Origin: a virus | DNA: 26,481 nt | Direction: 5' to 3' (one strand) | IMG/VR virus record: IMGVR_UViG_3300042507_002976 | Span: 1 to 26,481 of that record | In this document: in pieces, positions 24,899 to 26,481 of the stretch | How the letters are laid out: the number at the start of each line of letters is the position of its first letter | How positions within the stretch are numbered: position 1 is the first letter of the stretch | The notes under the pieces: model-generated | Seen by the model: only the letters and a program-made list of their open reading frames with translations | Database searches by the model: none | What the model was told of the DNA's origin: nothing | Made by a program: the position numbers and the translations under genes

Positions 24899-25188
24899 AC
24901 GTTGGATTTGAAGGAGAATTCGTAGAATGCGCGATGGATTTTGATACCTTTGATTGAGTAGGTGACTGTCTTGTATTCCAGATGAAACGTCTCGCAGAAT
25001 TCGTCGATACAGATGTCTGCAAAGATGACCTCGGTTGCGTAATCGACTGGAACAGGAACAGGCCCGTCAGAGGAGATCAATTCAGCAAGTAGAAGTTCGT
25101 GCGGTTTCCGCATGTTGCGGAGAACAGGTTTCGGCTTGCGTTTGACTTCAAAGTATCCCATAAGAGCGTCGGTAAGTTGTTGTATCAT
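24895..25188 (-). CDS. Hypothetical protein, 97 aa
   Basis: This short gene is joined by 4-base ATGA overlaps to the polymerase before it and the ligase after it, so it is very likely translated. The first half is basic (VKRKPKPVLRNMRKPHELLL) and the second acidic and aromatic (VIFADICIDEFCETF), followed by a beta-rich end. I do not recognise a family. Its position suggests a replication accessory role. Confidence 0.65.
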   Translation of the reverse strand: MIQQLTDALMGYFEVKRKPKPVLRNMRKPHELLLAELISSDGPVPVPVDYATEVIFADICIDEFCETFHLEYKTVTYSIKGIKIHRAFYEFSFKSNV

Positions 25189-26480
25189 ATTTCGTTTGGC
25201 ATGTTGCCCCAGTCGCTGCCCCAGTGGCCTTCGAATGGGATGATTAGTTTGTAACCGTCAATGTTGATTTCGTTAGCAAAGTAAGTGCGAACACGTCGAA
25301 CTGCCCAGTCTCGCATCTCGACAGGCCACTGGCCTGCGATAGCATCGTGAATCTGGTGGAGCGGCTCGATGATTGGTAGGCCACCGCGCCAGTTCTCAGG
25401 ATCTTCCCACAGCCGAAGCAATGCAAGCTTGGTCGCATAGGTTGTGTTGTGCTGTGGTAGATGCGCGTAGGCAGCACGTTGTGTGACTTGGTCGTTTGGA
25501 TTGCCGAAGAAACGACGAGTGTTGCCAGAGGCAGCTGTGAGCTTTCGGACAGACGCAAGCAGACCATTGATGTTACGGTGCATCGCCGAGATGCCAGGAT
25601 AGCGGGAGAGATAGAGCTTCTGCAAGATGTCGCAATCTTTGACAGAGACGTAAATCGGTGAACCTGCTTTCTTGTAAGATTGGCGAAGAAGGTTTGCCGA
25701 CATGGTAGGCGGCTTCATGGCGTAGTTAGTGCCGTGCTGCGTAGCCTTGCATGCGTCGTAAAGCCAGCCCTTGGTAGAGAAGGCATCGCACATAACGCGA
25801 AGTTCATCGCGGCTGAGTTTGTTGATCTCAGAACGAAAGTTAGCAGCAGCGGATTTTGAACGCTTCATCGCTTCCATGAACTCGTTATACATGAGTCCGA
25901 TGATCTTCGCTGGCTTCAGTCCGGCATCGTAGTCGCGGAGCATTGTGCTGTCTCCTGCGAGGTGGCACATTGCAGCAACTGTCCAACCATCAGCGCCTGA
26001 CAAGTCACACTCGAAGAAGTCATAGCCTTCGTCGGCGCAGTAGAGATAGCGCAGCTTCTTTGTGATGGTTTGAAGGTTAGCACCAGAACGTGTAGGAGAG
26101 CCTTGGCAAGCAAGACGGCCAGTGTCAGTGCCAACCACGTTGTAAGAACAACGAACGCGGTCATCTTCATCAGTGGTGATTTCAAGTGTTTCACGAAGAG
26201 AGTCGAGTGTGCGGTATTTGAGGATTTGCAGAATGATCTGAGGACTGTTGTATTTCTTCAGAAGATAGAGCAGAGCATTGACGTCAGCAGTCAGGCTTTC
26301 CTTACCATTCTTGTAGTCCTTTTTGTATTGCTTCTCGTAGCCAAGCGTATTGTAGAGATACTCGACGCATTGCTTGGGTGAGTTGACGTTGAGCGGCTTG
26401 CCAACGATGGCGTCGATACGCGCTTGGATGATGGCGAGCTGAGAGTTGACTTCGGCCAGAGCCTGTGCGGCATCGTTCTT
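25185..26480 (-). CDS. Family A DNA polymerase, C-terminal 431 aa (partial)
   Basis: The gene enters from beyond the window edge; its frame is open from base 26480, so the visible part is longer than the stretch after the first GTG (26138). It is the replicative polymerase. Visible signatures (partial numbering) are VNSPKQ and 'YLYNTLGY', TGRLAC (120-125), NLQTI (135-139), motif A ECDLSGADGWTVAAM (D159), motif B KATQHGTNYAM (K245 to M255) and motif C QIHDAIAG (D379). Motif A has Asp for the usual Glu of SQIE. Motif B has His at the Pol I Phe762 position and Ala for the Gly after the conserved Tyr. The exonuclease domain, if present, lies outside the window. The start of the next gene overlaps by 4 bases. 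Confidence 0.93.
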   Translation of the reverse strand, partial: KNDAAQALAEVNSQLAIIQARIDAIVGKPLNVNSPKQCVEYLYNTLGYEKQYKKDYKNGKESLTADVNALLYLLKKYNSPQIILQILKYRTLDSLRETLEITTDEDDRVRCSYNVVGTDTGRLACQGSPTRSGANLQTITKKLRYLYCADEGYDFFECDLSGADGWTVAAMCHLAGDSTMLRDYDAGLKPAKIIGLMYNEFMEAMKRSKSAAANFRSEINKLSRDELRVMCDAFSTKGWLYDACKATQHGTNYAMKPPTMSANLLRQSYKKAGSPIYVSVKDCDILQKLYLSRYPGISAMHRNINGLLASVRKLTAASGNTRRFFGNPNDQVTQRAAYAHLPQHNTTYATKLALLRLWEDPENWRGGLPIIEPLHQIHDAIAGQWPVEMRDWAVRRVRTYFANEINIDGYKLIIPFEGHWGSDWGNMPNEI

Positions 26481-26481
26481 T

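Noticed and set aside
1-26481. tRNA genes, CRISPR arrays, insertion sequences, inteins or integration genes
   Set aside because: I saw no cloverleaf-like segment, regular direct repeats, transposase or integrase pattern, or intein motifs in the polymerase or terminase parts visible here.

Overview
The window is a nearly gapless segment of a tailed double-stranded DNA bacteriophage (Caudoviricetes). The gene order fits a podovirus-like, probably lytic phage: amidase end, terminase large subunit, portal, scaffold-like protein, major capsid protein, small capsid-associated proteins, connector-like protein, tail or structural proteins, and a 2645-residue internal-virion or ejection-type protein. 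No tail tube, sheath, classical tape measure, integrase or repressor is seen. The host cannot be named. Base composition is near one half GC by eye. None of about 23 gene starts has a Shine-Dalgarno sequence; leaders are often A-rich and G-poor, which is typical of phages of SD-independent hosts such as Bacteroidota, though other groups are possible.

Layout. Bases 1-22065 on the + strand form one virion and lysis block of 18 genes, most separated by a few bases or overlapping by 4 (ATGA). Order: amidase C-terminus (2-217); unknown 140-aa protein; a possible GT-A-like glycosyltransferase (638-1297); a putative virion protein; terminase; portal; 59-aa protein; acidic, polyQ scaffold-like protein; major capsid; a 104-aa possible decoration protein; a 63-aa protein; head-tail connector; a 667-aa structural protein; a 59-aa protein; a GT4 glycosyltransferase (11293-12249); three unknown proteins; and the giant gene (14128-22065). 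The giant protein has a Gly/Ala-rich hydrophobic N-terminal region, helical charged segments, two separate HExxH metallopeptidase-like centres (the first in an LPD23-like context) and a long C-terminal region resembling phage ejection and polyvalent proteins.

Bases 22049-26480 on the - strand form a replication block, read right to left: family A DNA polymerase (cut by the window edge), 97-aa unknown, ATP-dependent DNA ligase, DUF6378-like protein, 116-aa unknown, and a DUF3987-like P-loop ATPase. The two blocks meet tail to tail with a 17-base overlap of coding sequence; a palindrome covering both stop codons may be a compact terminator.

Points worth a second look are the two-protease giant protein with an AT-rich inserted module, histidine at the Pol I 762-equivalent position of the polymerase, two glycosyltransferase-like genes inside the virion block, the palindromic convergent junction, and a 12-base motif found only in two tiny intergenic gaps ahead of two ATPase genes. 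No tRNA, CRISPR array or insertion sequence was seen, and no gene-free stretch exceeds about 50 bases.
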